From positions 1,119,174 through 1,183,173 of the forward strand of contig NZ_JASJUU010000003.1 in assembly GCF_030125375.1 (NCBI RefSeq): 64,000 nucleotides of DNA. The letters are read 5' to 3'. The first letter of the stretch is position 1. Each line of letters opens with the position of its first letter. This document shows, piece by piece, positions 47,573 to 57,115 of the stretch. The notes under the pieces were generated by a model, which was not told the DNA's origin, did not search any database, and worked only from the letters and a program-made list of their open reading frames with translations. The DNA comes from Pseudoalteromonas umbrosa. GTDB taxonomy: Bacteria; Pseudomonadota; Gammaproteobacteria; Enterobacterales; Alteromonadaceae. The position numbers and the translations under genes are program-made.

Positions 47573-50500
47573 CTATTTTTTGCCAAAAATTTGTTGTTGC
47601 TGTCTCAACTTAGTTGCTTTTTTGGCATAGTTCGACGGTTTGCCAAGCGAAGTGAGTATCTTGTCTTTGATCACAAAGCTGTCAGGTAAATAAAAGTAAT
47701 CTTTTTGTTTAAAGGCTAACGTGATCGCGTCATTTATATTGGTCAGTGCTTCCTCTTGCTCGGCACTGTTTAACAAGGCTTCTGCATATAGCGACTTGAG
47801 CCAAGATAGGTGACCAATTGAGCCTGTATTGATATATGTTTGAAGGTGAGCATGCATATCCGAGATGGAGAATGGTTGCTCAGATTTCATGCGCACCCAG
47901 TTCAGTAATATCTCTGCATAAGCATGCCACAGTGTGAATTTGCACTCCTTGGATATATCTAGACATCTTTGAGCGTAGTATTGCACCTTTTCTAAGTCTT
48001 TAATTACAACATAGTGATAGGCAGATCGCGCTAGGACATGTACTGTGCAAGCGGGCACGTTATGGCGTAACGCCAAGGCATTTGCTTGTTCTACCAGCTG
48101 CTCACTTGTTTCATAGTCATCAAGCAATAAGCAGTTTGAAGCTTGTAAAATATGCGAAGAAATACCGACTTCAAATGGGTAATCAGTAAAAAGCTGATGA
48201 TGCTTTTCATAGTTATACAAAGATAAGGACTTTGCATAAACTTCGAGAGATTGATTGAAGCGGCCCATTGCCCAGAGTATAGTGCCTTTTATAAATAAAG
48301 AAGACACCATGTATTTAACGTTATTGCTTTTCAGTGCACCTTGATAAAGGGTATCTGCAGTTTTTATACCTTCTCTATGATCTGCGCAAACAACTTGTGT
48401 GATACCAATGCCCCATAAAACATCAAGGGTAGGCTGTGGGTCGTTAAGGTTGTTACATAGCGAAAGTGCTCGTTCAATATGTGGTCTGACAGAGTTATGG
48501 GCATAGCCAACCGTAGCAGCCAACGACATAGAGAGTGTAAATTGTAAATCTATTTCATCTAGGGATGTTTGCTCGCAAGGCGTTACGAGTTGGACCTGCT
48601 CGATGGCACGTTCAAATAAGGGGATGGATAATAAGTTCAGTCCAACTTGGTTTTTAGCTTTACCGGCTTGCGTATTAAGTGTGTAAGCTTGCTGATACTC
48701 TTCTGCCTTTTCGTAGTGAAATGCAACATCCTCGAGTGCATGTTTAGTATTCTTATGCATGCCGCTCGCAATCTTTAAGTGCATGCCTTTTCTCGTTGAA
48801 GCTGAAGCACTGTCATACGCAGCATCTCTGACTAAAGCGTGTTTAAATACATAGCTGTCACTATTTACACGTCTTTGTTGAACGATCAGTTCTCTTTCAA
48901 GTAGTTCATTTAAGTCATTTTGTATTTGATCTTCACTCAAAGATGACGCTTGAACGAGCAACTCATACTCAAATTCTCGCCCAATGGTAGCTGCAAGTTG
49001 AGCTGTTTCTTTGGCATGGACTAAGTTATCCAGTTTTTGCTGCAATGATTCCCTTAAGCTGCTAGGTACCTGTTCTAAACGCTCTGGACTAATAAATGTG
49101 ATTGCGCCATCTCTTTCGTGTATCAGTTGCTTTTCTTTGAGCATACTCACGAGTTCTTCGATGAATAGTGGAATGCCATCAGTACGTTTAACTAGCACCG
49201 AACACACATTATCAGACACGCTTTGACTATCAAATAGCTGCTGGATAAAGTCTGTAGTGGCTTTGGCAGTGAGCTTATTAAGTTCCACCTCCAGTAAAGT
49301 CAGGTCATGTAAGTTTCTAGGGCAAGGTTGTCTGGACGTACTTATCATTACGCTACCATCTTGCAGCTGAGCTGCGAAGTAACGTAAAAAATCGATAGTG
49401 ATTGCATCTGCCCAATGAATATCTTCAACGATATAAAGTTTAAATTCACTGATACTTGATTTGCGTGTCAATAATAATGCGCTTAAGCCTGCAAAAAGTA
49501 TTGCCTTTTGTTCATCGGGGGAATGTGAAGACGGCTGCATGTCCTCGGGCAAATCTATCGCCAGCCAAACCATTAGTACGGGTACGGTTGCATCAATGTC
49601 TGATTGAGCTAGGCCATATTCAGTTAAAGCATCTACTAAAATTTTTGTAATATTCTGTACTGATTGATTGTCAGTATTAAAGAGGTACTTAACTAGATTC
49701 AAAACTGGATATAAAGCGCTGTTTTGATGCTCTGGCAGACATTGGGCTACTAAGTGTTGGTATTGACTAGCGTTGTCTCTGACTTCTTGTAAGAGTCTAG
49801 ATTTTCCGATCCCAGCTTCACCATAAATATGTGCAATACGAGTGTTGTTTTCACCGTTTATTACGGAGAGGGTTTTGTCTAACTCAGTCTGTCTACCGAT
49901 AAGTTTATGGTGACTTTTAGTACCGCGCATGAAGCCAAATGCTTCTACACGTTTTTCGCCTTTAAGGTTAAAGATGGATAATTGTTCAAATGACAACCCG
50001 ATTTGAATATTGTCAAAGTAATCAAAGTCACTATATGGCTCTAAAATAGCGCGAGATTCGGCAGAGCAAAGAATTTGACGTTCACCAGCAAGTCTCGCAA
50101 GCTCCATTGCTGTATTAGCGATGTTACCTTCTGGAACTGAGTTGGCATACGTGACAAAAATACCAGAATGGATCCCAATGTGGGCATTGAGTTGAATATT
50201 ATGGGCTTCTTGCATTAAAGCATTGCGCTTAGAGAGTTCACTGATGACATCTAAAGCCGTGCGAGCGCTCAAACGCGTGTCATTGTCACTGGCAACGGGA
50301 TAGCCAAAGTAAAACAACATGGTATCGGCTAGGTTTCCGACATGATAAGCGCCAAATCGGGTCGCGATATCGATGCAGTGATTGCGTTGAGATTTAAAAA
50401 GCGTATCTATGATATCAAAATCTTTGGCATTGTCTGTGAGCCTTTTAGCACTTAATCGAAGTGCTAATACTGTGATTTGTTTGCGCTCAGTAAGGGTTGT

Positions 50501-51487
50501 GTAATCGTGTACAACAGGACTATTTGGGTCGTCATTGCGCAGAACAACCGTATTGTCGTCAAAACCATGTTGTGCCTGTACATCAGCTAAAATACCGACC
50601 AAGTTAGACACGTTCATGGTATTTAACTCGGAAAATACTTCTTTACCGGAGATCACTCGCTCAGCGGCGTTTTTCTGTAAGACTCGACGCAGCAGTCCTG
50701 AAAGCGGGTGCCCGAGCAGGGCGCTGGGGATCGGGATATGCACGTCACTAAGCTGCTTATGATATATTGAAGCCACACTTGACCCCGTAACCGCAGGCAT
50801 ACCCGTTAAGCATTCAAGTAATACTAGACCCCATACGTATAAGTCAGTTTTCTCAGAGGCTGGCTCCCCTCTTAATTGCTCAGGGGCACTATATGAAGGC
50901 GTGCCGATTGTTTCTTGCGTTAACGTTATGGTTGCGAAGTCTTGATGACGGCTTTCTTGCGTGAGAGTACCGATACCAAAATCAAGGATTTTTGCATGCG
51001 TTTTCGCTCCCGCTTGTGTAAGCATTATGTTGGCGGGTTTGATATCTCGGTGAATGATACCTTTTTTATGGGCGTGTATCAGTGCATCGAGCACTTGTAA
51101 CATAATATCGGTGGCTTCAACTGCATCCAGCGCCCCTTCTTGCATAAGGTATTCACGTAGTGACTGGCCTTCAATATACTCAAAAACACCATATAACAGG
51201 TGCTCATTGACCTGCCCTTTATCTAATAATCGAACAATATGTGGGTGCTCTAATTGTCCACTTAGTGCGGTTTCACGTTTAAAGCGTTCAACATATCGCT
51301 TCTTTTTTGATTCTTCTAAGTGTGGCTCGAGGGCTAGGAATTTTATAGCAACAGTTTGTTCTGTATTTTTATTGCGTGCTTTATAGACTTTACCAAAACC
51401 GCCTTCGCCAATCTTATGAAGAAGCTCATATTGGGAAGAATCGAAGTTATTCTCTATATATGGGTCAGAAAAATGAGTTAATGACAT
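47573..51487 (-). CDS. Ser/Thr kinase, cyclase-homology, ATPase and TPR fusion regulator
   Basis: 1304 residues. Kinase domain about 20-290 with GEGGFGKVY, VAIKF, HRDIKPAN, DFGIG and APEQL, so catalytically complete. A class III nucleotide cyclase-like domain follows (about 335-530: VGNLADTMLFYFGYP, LNAHIGIHSGIF, GNIANTAMELARLAG). Then comes an AAA-type NTPase with Walker A GEAGIGKSRLL, and about 450 residues of TPR-like helices. The first metal-binding Asp of the cyclase (FADLVG in active forms) aligns with Arg in TVLALRLSAK, so cyclase activity is doubtful. The architecture matches the TIGR03903 kinase/cyclase group named for some TOMM loci, but no YcaO or TOMM precursor is here. First gene of a three-gene operon. 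Confidence 0.9.
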   Translation of the reverse strand: MSLTHFSDPYIENNFDSSQYELLHKIGEGGFGKVYKARNKNTEQTVAIKFLALEPHLEESKKKRYVERFKRETALSGQLEHPHIVRLLDKGQVNEHLLYGVFEYIEGQSLREYLMQEGALDAVEATDIMLQVLDALIHAHKKGIIHRDIKPANIMLTQAGAKTHAKILDFGIGTLTQESRHQDFATITLTQETIGTPSYSAPEQLRGEPASEKTDLYVWGLVLLECLTGMPAVTGSSVASIYHKQLSDVHIPIPSALLGHPLSGLLRRVLQKNAAERVISGKEVFSELNTMNVSNLVGILADVQAQHGFDDNTVVLRNDDPNSPVVHDYTTLTERKQITVLALRLSAKRLTDNAKDFDIIDTLFKSQRNHCIDIATRFGAYHVGNLADTMLFYFGYPVASDNDTRLSARTALDVISELSKRNALMQEAHNIQLNAHIGIHSGIFVTYANSVPEGNIANTAMELARLAGERQILCSAESRAILEPYSDFDYFDNIQIGLSFEQLSIFNLKGEKRVEAFGFMRGTKSHHKLIGRQTELDKTLSVINGENNTRIAHIYGEAGIGKSRLLQEVRDNASQYQHLVAQCLPEHQNSALYPVLNLVKYLFNTDNQSVQNITKILVDALTEYGLAQSDIDATVPVLMVWLAIDLPEDMQPSSHSPDEQKAILFAGLSALLLTRKSSISEFKLYIVEDIHWADAITIDFLRYFAAQLQDGSVMISTSRQPCPRNLHDLTLLEVELNKLTAKATTDFIQQLFDSQSVSDNVCSVLVKRTDGIPLFIEELVSMLKEKQLIHERDGAITFISPERLEQVPSSLRESLQQKLDNLVHAKETAQLAATIGREFEYELLVQASSLSEDQIQNDLNELLERELIVQQRRVNSDSYVFKHALVRDAAYDSASASTRKGMHLKIASGMHKNTKHALEDVAFHYEKAEEYQQAYTLNTQAGKAKNQVGLNLLSIPLFERAIEQVQLVTPCEQTSLDEIDLQFTLSMSLAATVGYAHNSVRPHIERALSLCNNLNDPQPTLDVLWGIGITQVVCADHREGIKTADTLYQGALKSNNVKYMVSSLFIKGTILWAMGRFNQSLEVYAKSLSLYNYEKHHQLFTDYPFEVGISSHILQASNCLLLDDYETSEQLVEQANALALRHNVPACTVHVLARSAYHYVVIKDLEKVQYYAQRCLDISKECKFTLWHAYAEILLNWVRMKSEQPFSISDMHAHLQTYINTGSIGHLSWLKSLYAEALLNSAEQEEALTNINDAITLAFKQKDYFYLPDSFVIKDKILTSLGKPSNYAKKATKLRQQQQIFGKK

Positions 51488-51985
51488 TATGTTTATTCTA
51501 CGAGTTAATTATTGTTGCCAAGAAACATTTGATGCAATTGAATGTAGATAGTACATCGTTTTTTAGTGGTTGACGATTACAAGTTATAATTAATTTCACA
51601 TATATAATACATACGATTTTTTACCTAGTAAGAAACGGTTGTTTTATTTTTATTGTTTTAAATTTAAGGATTAATTTTTTCATATTTTGTCTCTAATATA
51701 GGTTTATCAACAATTGCGCCATATGATTATTGTGTTTTCCTGCTTTTTAGATTGGTATTCTGATTTTTTATACACAGTCAGATAAGAATAGTTATTCTTT
51801 AATTTAAGTCTCTTAGTGAGAAAAATATTTCACATTCAAAGATACTTAAAATTAAGTCCAATCATTAAGGGTTACTTACTATATTTCTTTTAGTGTTTTT
51901 TTACTTGTTGATGTAATAAGGTGTAATATTTTATTGTTTCCTTTCCTGTAATAATGAATTCAATTGCTTACAGAAGGAATAGTTT
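51488..51985. other. AT-rich divergent regulatory region
   Basis: About 498 bases with low GC between the kinase operon and the surface-protein cluster. No gene seen. It must hold both promoters; I cannot place -35/-10 elements with confidence. AGAAGGAA lies 8 bases before 51986. Confidence 0.5.
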
Positions 51986-52693
51986 ATGAGGCGTCGTGGG
52001 TTCATTAAATCAACATTCATAATGAGTGCATTGGGCGGTGCAGGGTTCTCATTGCCTGTTTTGGCGAATCAAAGCAAGCTTACAACTTTATATGCACGCA
52101 GATTAAATGACTCTGAACTTTTGTCTACGAAAATTAACCCTCCTGCGCTTTTAATTGAAAACCCACAACAAACTATCGTTGAAATAAACCTCAAAGCGAG
52201 AGTAGCAAGACGTTATGGTAGCAAAGTATATATTTTGTTTGAGTCCACGAACCAAATAAAAATATATGATGATAAGGGGCAAAAAGTCGGTTTTGTTCCA
52301 TTGAATATGCATGTTAAAGATTTTGCTATCGATGAAAAGCGCCAGCGTTTATTTGTCATAGGGGAAACGAGCTATTCTATCTATGTTTTAAACTTTAAAG
52401 GCGAGGTTCTAGGTTCTTTTGGAGAGTTCGGTACTGAACTAGAGCATCAGTTAAGTGGGATTAAATCGATTACTTGTGATGAGCTAGGATATGTCCATGT
52501 TTTAGATTCTAATTCAAATAATATCAAATTATACGACAGTCAAGGCGTATATTTAAAAAGCTATGGGCCAAGGAGCTTATATGCAAAAACTCGCCTATCT
52601 ACCATAGATGGCTATCATTCTATCACTGCTCTCGGTGGCAAGTTTGCAGATACCGTCTATAAATTTGATATTTCTGGTCAGCCTTTAGGGTAG
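51986..52693 (+). CDS. Tat-exported propeller-like protein
   Basis: 235 residues. The N-terminus MRRRGFIKSTFIMSALGG carries a twin-arginine motif and hydrophobic stretch, with a likely cut after VLA. The mature part has NHL/6-bladed propeller-like segments (VHVLDSNSNNIKLYDSQGVYLKSYGP, YVLNFKGEVLGSFGEFG), each a strand pair with Gly-Asp/Asn turn, but too few for a complete propeller. Tat export suggests a folded or cofactor-bound protein. First gene of the surface cluster; the next gene starts 4 bases later. Confidence 0.75.
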   Translation: MRRRGFIKSTFIMSALGGAGFSLPVLANQSKLTTLYARRLNDSELLSTKINPPALLIENPQQTIVEINLKARVARRYGSKVYILFESTNQIKIYDDKGQKVGFVPLNMHVKDFAIDEKRQRLFVIGETSYSIYVLNFKGEVLGSFGEFGTELEHQLSGIKSITCDELGYVHVLDSNSNNIKLYDSQGVYLKSYGPRSLYAKTRLSTIDGYHSITALGGKFADTVYKFDISGQPLG

Positions 52694-52697
52694 TTTT

Positions 52698-53312
52698 ATG
52701 ACTCTCAGTTGTGCACAACCAACGAAGGTATTGGCGGGCGCAAAGCTCGATTTATCTTGCTGTGTTAATGCTCTGCTCGATGATGTTATTTCTGTCAGCA
52801 ACTCTCACTGGTGTAGGCATGTAAACACATCTTGTTTTACAGGTGAGTGGGATGTACTAGCGCTCTATGCTGATCAAGCTCATTTGGATGCTCATCCAAT
52901 TTTACAATGTTTCTCTATCGAGGAGTGTAACGGGCAGTTTTCACCTTTGCCTATCATGGGTAGCCTGCATGAAATTGAACGCTTTCTAAGTCAATTCAAA
53001 TGTCCCTTTAAGTCAGTGAGACTGATGCGTTTAGGGGCAGGTAGTCAGATCTATCCGCATCAAGACCATCGCTTGTCTTTGGAGTACGGCGAAGCACGGA
53101 TCCATATTCCTATTACTGGCTCTGAAGAAATTGAATTTGTTGTTGGCGGACAAAAAGTGCCTATGCGCAATGGGGAAGCTTGGTACGTCAATGCGGATTT
53201 AGAACACAGTGTTTTGAATCGAGGCTTCAAGGCTAGGGTTAATCTGGTAATTGATTGCAAAGTAAATGCTTGGCTTAAAAATATCATTGAATGTTCCGAG
53301 CAAAAATTTTAA
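52698..53312 (+). CDS. Aspartyl/asparaginyl beta-hydroxylase-like oxygenase
   Basis: 204 residues, cytosolic. The Fe(II)/2-oxoglutarate triad can be read: HQD in SQIYPHQDHRLS (first His and Asp), distal His in DLEHSVLNRG, and Arg of ARIHIPI for the oxo acid. Homologous domains hydroxylate Asp/Asn or Arg in proteins or peptides. The gene lies in the surface-protein cluster, so one of its proteins, such as a tail-collar protein or the giant repeat protein, may be the substrate (inference). Confidence 0.85.
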   Translation: MTLSCAQPTKVLAGAKLDLSCCVNALLDDVISVSNSHWCRHVNTSCFTGEWDVLALYADQAHLDAHPILQCFSIEECNGQFSPLPIMGSLHEIERFLSQFKCPFKSVRLMRLGAGSQIYPHQDHRLSLEYGEARIHIPITGSEEIEFVVGGQKVPMRNGEAWYVNADLEHSVLNRGFKARVNLVIDCKVNAWLKNIIECSEQKF

Positions 53313-53354
53313 AGCTGCATATACTCAATAAATGCACATAAGAGGATAAGGATT

Positions 53355-53867
53355 ATGGTGCAATTTACCATACCGGAGGGGCTTCATATTCGTCCCTCAA
53401 CAGCTAGTGATAAGCCATTTATCGAAAAGCTGCACAGAGAAGTAAGACAGGATTTGCAGTGTATTGATGGTGAGCAAGACTTTATTGAGTCCATCGTTGA
53501 GATGCAGTTAAAAGCGCAAACTCAAGGCTATGGTGCTCAGTACCCCAATGCAATGTACTTCATTATTGAAAAACACGGCGAACCAATTGGCAAGGCCACG
53601 CTTGATTTTGGTCACAACGAAATTCGCTTGATTGATATCGGTTTTTTAATCTCTGCACGAGGTCATGGTTTTGGACGGGCAATTATTCAGTCTTTTCAAC
53701 ACTGCGCTGCACAATCAGCTGTGCCACTTACCTTATCTGTTTTGAGTCACAATTTGAGCGTTAAACGTTTGTATTTAGAGCTCGGGTTTCAAATATCTGA
53801 GGTTCAGTCTCCCTATGAACTAATGATTTGGTACCCCCCAGCAATGAAGAGCATCGTTGGCGTTTAA
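53355..53867 (+). CDS. GNAT family N-acetyltransferase
   Basis: 170 residues. LRIRPSTASDKPFIEKLHREVR-like start, then FLISARGHGFGRAIIQSFQHCA (acetyl-CoA binding loop) and LSVLSHNLSVKRLYLELGFQIS. It sits between the hydroxylase and the DUF6916 gene in the same direction. A modifying role for a cluster product is plausible but unproven. Confidence 0.85.
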   Translation: MVQFTIPEGLHIRPSTASDKPFIEKLHREVRQDLQCIDGEQDFIESIVEMQLKAQTQGYGAQYPNAMYFIIEKHGEPIGKATLDFGHNEIRLIDIGFLISARGHGFGRAIIQSFQHCAAQSAVPLTLSVLSHNLSVKRLYLELGFQISEVQSPYELMIWYPPAMKSIVGV

Positions 53868-53926
53868 TTTGGTTTTGCCCTGAAGGCAATGCCTCTGTTA
53901 ATCAATGCATAAAAGAGTAGCAATAA

Positions 53927-54220
53927 ATGGAAAAAGTCACGCAAGAGCTGATGAACTCGTTGGTTGGTCAAGAGATCGATGTATTTTCGTTACAAAATGA
54001 ACAACAAGTAGGTACGTTAGCAATCAGTAAAGTTGAGCAAGGTCGAATCGACACTGAAGAATTTTCTTCTTTTAGTATTTCATTGCTAGGCGATCCTAAA
54101 AACCAACTACCTCAAGATAATTACTTATTTAAACACAATGCGTTTGGTGAATATCCAATGTTTATGAGTATTCACGATATTGATAAATATCAGATTGTTA
54201 TTTCTCGCAGACGTAATTAA
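53927..54220 (+). CDS. DUF6916 family protein
   Basis: 97 residues of beta-rich sequence. LVGQEIDVFSL, FSISLLGDPKNQLPQDNYLFKHNAFG and FMSIHDIDKYQIVISRRRN match the DUF6916 pattern (LPQ-x-Y-H-G core), found beside tail-collar genes. No signal. Function unknown; a small accessory or capping protein of the collar proteins is inference. Confidence 0.7.
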   Translation: MEKVTQELMNSLVGQEIDVFSLQNEQQVGTLAISKVEQGRIDTEEFSSFSISLLGDPKNQLPQDNYLFKHNAFGEYPMFMSIHDIDKYQIVISRRRN

Positions 54221-54260
54221 GAAGTGGGGAAACCCAAGTCAAAAGTAAGGAGTGGTTTTT

Positions 54261-54809
54261 ATGGTTAATCCGTATTTAGGCATGATGCAGATGATTGCCT
54301 TTAACTTTCCACCAGTACACTGGGCTGCGTGTAATGGCGCATTGATTGCTGTAAACGACAACCCAGCGCTGTTCTCATTGCTCGGCGATACATTCGGCGG
54401 CGATGCTCGTACCAATTTTGGACTGCCAGACATGCGCGGGCGCGCACCTGTATATCAAGGCAAGTATGGCATTGTCCAACAAGGACAGAAAAGTGGCTTT
54501 GAAGACGTTACTCTGACTAATGCACAAACAGGTCACAATCACGATTTTCAAGTCGATTCGCTAGAAGGTGATAGCTTTTTACCTTTTAGTAATTCAAATC
54601 CAACTGCTCGATATACGATATCGACAGCCAATACACAGTTTCCAACTGGGGTTAAGCAGTTTTATGCAAATAATTCTGGTGGATTAGATACCTTATCGTC
54701 TCAAAGCATGGGCACTGTAGGGTCCAATGCGCCGCACACGAATATGCAGCCGACAACGGTAATTGGTTTTATTATTGCACTTAATGGTGCATACCCGCCT
54801 AGAAACTAA
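54261..54809 (+). CDS. Tail-collar domain protein (Mdp-like), first of three
   Basis: 182 residues. MVNPYLGMMQMIAFNFPPVHWAACNG and DTFGGDARTNFGLPDMRGRAPVYQG are the phage tail-collar domain, followed by the His-rich loop NAQTGHNHDF, a variable Ser/Asn/Thr-rich tip (about 90-150) and the closing VIGFIIALNGAYPPRN. The frame begins at GTG 54252, but AAGGAG lies 8 bases before ATG 54261. The next copy follows after 15 bases. Confidence 0.9.
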   Translation: MVNPYLGMMQMIAFNFPPVHWAACNGALIAVNDNPALFSLLGDTFGGDARTNFGLPDMRGRAPVYQGKYGIVQQGQKSGFEDVTLTNAQTGHNHDFQVDSLEGDSFLPFSNSNPTARYTISTANTQFPTGVKQFYANNSGGLDTLSSQSMGTVGSNAPHTNMQPTTVIGFIIALNGAYPPRN

Positions 54810-54824
54810 GCAAAGGAGCATAAT

Positions 54825-55352
54825 ATGAGTGATGCATATTTGGGTGAAATTCGCATGTTTGCAGGCGTGTATTCACCATACCACTGGTCATACTGTGCAG
54901 GCCAGCTACAAGCGATAACTGATAATCAATCTTTGTTTAGTCTATTGGGTACTAATTACGGTGGAGATGGCCGAAGTACCTATGGGTTGCCTGACATGCG
55001 CGGGCGAATCCCAGTCGGCGACGGTCAAGGGCCTGGCCTGACAAATCGAGTTTTAGGGCAGCGATTTGGTGCCGAACAAGTTGTATTGTCAACGGATCAA
55101 TTGCCAGTACACAGCCATACGGTCCAAGTTACCACTGCGACGTCTGAGTTACAGGCACCAGTAGAAGGGCAGTCTTATGTTGGCAGTGAATTGCACTTCT
55201 TACCTGATTCTACCGCAGGGTTAGAGACCAACCCATTCAGCAATCGAGCTATAGGCACAACGGGTGGTGATGAACCGCACGAAAATAGAATGCCGATGTT
55301 GTATCTCGGTTTTATTATTTGCATGAACGGTATATACCCGTCTCGTAACTAA
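54825..55352 (+). CDS. Tail-collar domain protein (Mdp-like), second of three
   Basis: 175 residues. Same layout: MSDAYLGEIRMFAGVYSPYHWSYCAGQ, NYGGDGRSTYGLPDMRGRIPVGDGQG, LPVHSHTVQV, variable tip, YLGFIICMNGIYPSRN. AAAGGAG precedes the ATG. 12 bases separate it from the third copy. Confidence 0.92.
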   Translation: MSDAYLGEIRMFAGVYSPYHWSYCAGQLQAITDNQSLFSLLGTNYGGDGRSTYGLPDMRGRIPVGDGQGPGLTNRVLGQRFGAEQVVLSTDQLPVHSHTVQVTTATSELQAPVEGQSYVGSELHFLPDSTAGLETNPFSNRAIGTTGGDEPHENRMPMLYLGFIICMNGIYPSRN

Positions 55353-55364
55353 AGGAGTAATAAA

Positions 55365-55913
55365 ATGGATCCATTTATTGGTCAGGTTGATATGTTGCCT
55401 TACACCTTCGCGCCAGTGAGTTATACGTTCTGTGATGGGCAATTTGTTGATATCTCACAAAATCAGGCATTGTTTGCAGTTATAGGTACTACCTATGGAG
55501 GCAATGGTCAAACCAACATGCAAATGCCGGATCTGCAAGGTAGAAGTCCAACCATGTTTGGTACTGGACCAGGTTTGTCTCCGGGAGATTTAGGTGACCG
55601 TGTTGGTTTACCTGATGTTGTTCTGATGGAGAGCCAGTTACCTTCGCATACTCACGAGTTATACGCAGGTAAAACGATTAAAGATGGTTTGGTTGATAGA
55701 TCTAATGGCACCGGTTTACTCTCCGCAGCTAGGGCTACAACGGGTGGTGTTGCTCGTGTTTATTCATCTGATGATTTGGGTGGGTCAAACATTTACCTTA
55801 ACCCACAAGCAGTATTAAGTAACGGGCAGAATCAAGCTCATGAAAACAGGCAACCATATCTAGCAATACAATTTTGTATTTGTATGGATGGGATCTTTCC
55901 TCCTAGGAGTTAA
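55365..55913 (+). CDS. Tail-collar domain protein (Mdp-like), third of three
   Basis: 182 residues. MDPFIGQVDMLPYTFAPVSYTFCDGQ, TYGGNGQTNMQMPDLQGRSPTMFG, LPSHTHELYAG, variable tip, and FCICMDGIFPPRS. AAAGGAG precedes the ATG. The shared collar core and different tip regions are what is expected from tandem fibre tips with separate binding targets. Confidence 0.92.
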   Translation: MDPFIGQVDMLPYTFAPVSYTFCDGQFVDISQNQALFAVIGTTYGGNGQTNMQMPDLQGRSPTMFGTGPGLSPGDLGDRVGLPDVVLMESQLPSHTHELYAGKTIKDGLVDRSNGTGLLSAARATTGGVARVYSSDDLGGSNIYLNPQAVLSNGQNQAHENRQPYLAIQFCICMDGIFPPRS

Positions 55914-55927
55914 GTGAGCAGTTAGCA

Positions 55928-57061
55928 GTGAAAGTTTTAGGCTGTTTTTTAATTCTATTAGCATTTGGGGTTGTCGCAGACACCCCCAATAAACCCTTTA
56001 TTACTTTTAAAAATAACCTAGAAGAAATTAAGTTATACCCATCAACTCAATCGGATATTTATAGCAGTAACATTGGGCTAGATTTTTATCTAAATTACAA
56101 ATTAATTGCTCAAATTGATAAACGTAAAGCACATAACGTCTTGCCGATTGCTGCAAACCAAATACTGGCAGAAAATGTACATAGCTCAACTGTTCTAGTG
56201 TCACCTACAAAGACCCATTTTTTGTCTGCTTATGAACAGCTAAAGCAATTAGGTGGAGTGGTGAATGTTCAGCCCGATTTTGCAATTGTCCGCAGGCAAG
56301 CACAGATCGAGAAAACACCAAAAAATATATTGAAAGCGCAACAGGTCAGGCAACTTCACAGGCACAAATGTGTTTCGTCGTATAGTCCTAGGAGAATTGC
56401 AATTATTGATGAGGGTATGAGTTTATCAGAGCCTGCGCTTTCAACGTTTAATGTACTGCTTGAATATGATGCAGACCGCCAACAACTTTTATCAAAAACA
56501 CAGGTCACAAATGGTCATGGCAGCATGGTTGCTAATGTCATAGCGAGCAACTTAAAGTCTCAAACAATTGAGCAGGGTGTCCCCGCAGCAGAGCTAGTGA
56601 CTATTCAACAAGCTAGCACCTTGAATTCAGCCATGATTTTGGCATTCAGTGTTTCCCAAAAAATGCAGGTAGACGTGATTAATAGCAGTTGGACATTGCC
56701 TTTTGTTTCCGAGTTGCTGGCTAATGTGATCCGCGATGGGCTAACTGAAGGGGGCATTTCTTACATTATCGTATCGGCAGGCAACCATGCACAGGATGCT
56801 TGTGTGAGCAATAAACTGTCGTTGATAAAAGGCGTAACAACAGTTGGTGCATTGTCTTTTGATGGAACAGTTGCACCGTTTTCAAATTATGGCAGGTGTG
56901 TAGATGTGTATGCGCCAGGCGTATTTTCCAAAAAAGAACAAGGTTCAAATTTCACTATACATGGGACGTCTTCGGCTGCCGCTTGGATCACCGGAGAAGT
57001 GTCACATCTGTTGGGGTGTGGCCTGACAAACAATGAAATTAAACTCAATAACAATTATTAA
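55928..57061 (+). CDS. S8 (subtilisin-like) serine peptidase, secreted
   Basis: 377 residues. Signal-like N-terminus ending VVA (about 1-17), then an inhibitor-like propeptide region to about 150. The catalytic triad is readable: Asp in IAIIDEG (161), His in NGHGSMVAN (197) and Ser in HGTSSAAAW (348); oxyanion Asn in VSAGNH. All catalytic residues are present. The start is GTG with only a weak ribosome site. It sits between the collar proteins and the TIGR03032 gene, so its targets may be cluster proteins (inference). Confidence 0.88.
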   Translation: MKVLGCFLILLAFGVVADTPNKPFITFKNNLEEIKLYPSTQSDIYSSNIGLDFYLNYKLIAQIDKRKAHNVLPIAANQILAENVHSSTVLVSPTKTHFLSAYEQLKQLGGVVNVQPDFAIVRRQAQIEKTPKNILKAQQVRQLHRHKCVSSYSPRRIAIIDEGMSLSEPALSTFNVLLEYDADRQQLLSKTQVTNGHGSMVANVIASNLKSQTIEQGVPAAELVTIQQASTLNSAMILAFSVSQKMQVDVINSSWTLPFVSELLANVIRDGLTEGGISYIIVSAGNHAQDACVSNKLSLIKGVTTVGALSFDGTVAPFSNYGRCVDVYAPGVFSKKEQGSNFTIHGTSSAAAWITGEVSHLLGCGLTNNEIKLNNNY

Positions 57062-57115
57062 GCTCGTTTGATTTTTTAAACAGAGACTGCGCGCTGTTAA
57101 CTAAGGAGTAAAGGC

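Noticed and set aside
45403..51487. TOMM (thiazole/oxazole) peptide locus, suggested by the kinase/cyclase architecture
   Set aside because: No YcaO cyclodehydratase, dehydrogenase or recognisable precursor peptide is present in the window.
53927..55913. Prophage or tailocin
   Set aside because: Only collar-type proteins are found; there is no integrase, capsid, sheath, tube, tape measure, holin or lysis gene.
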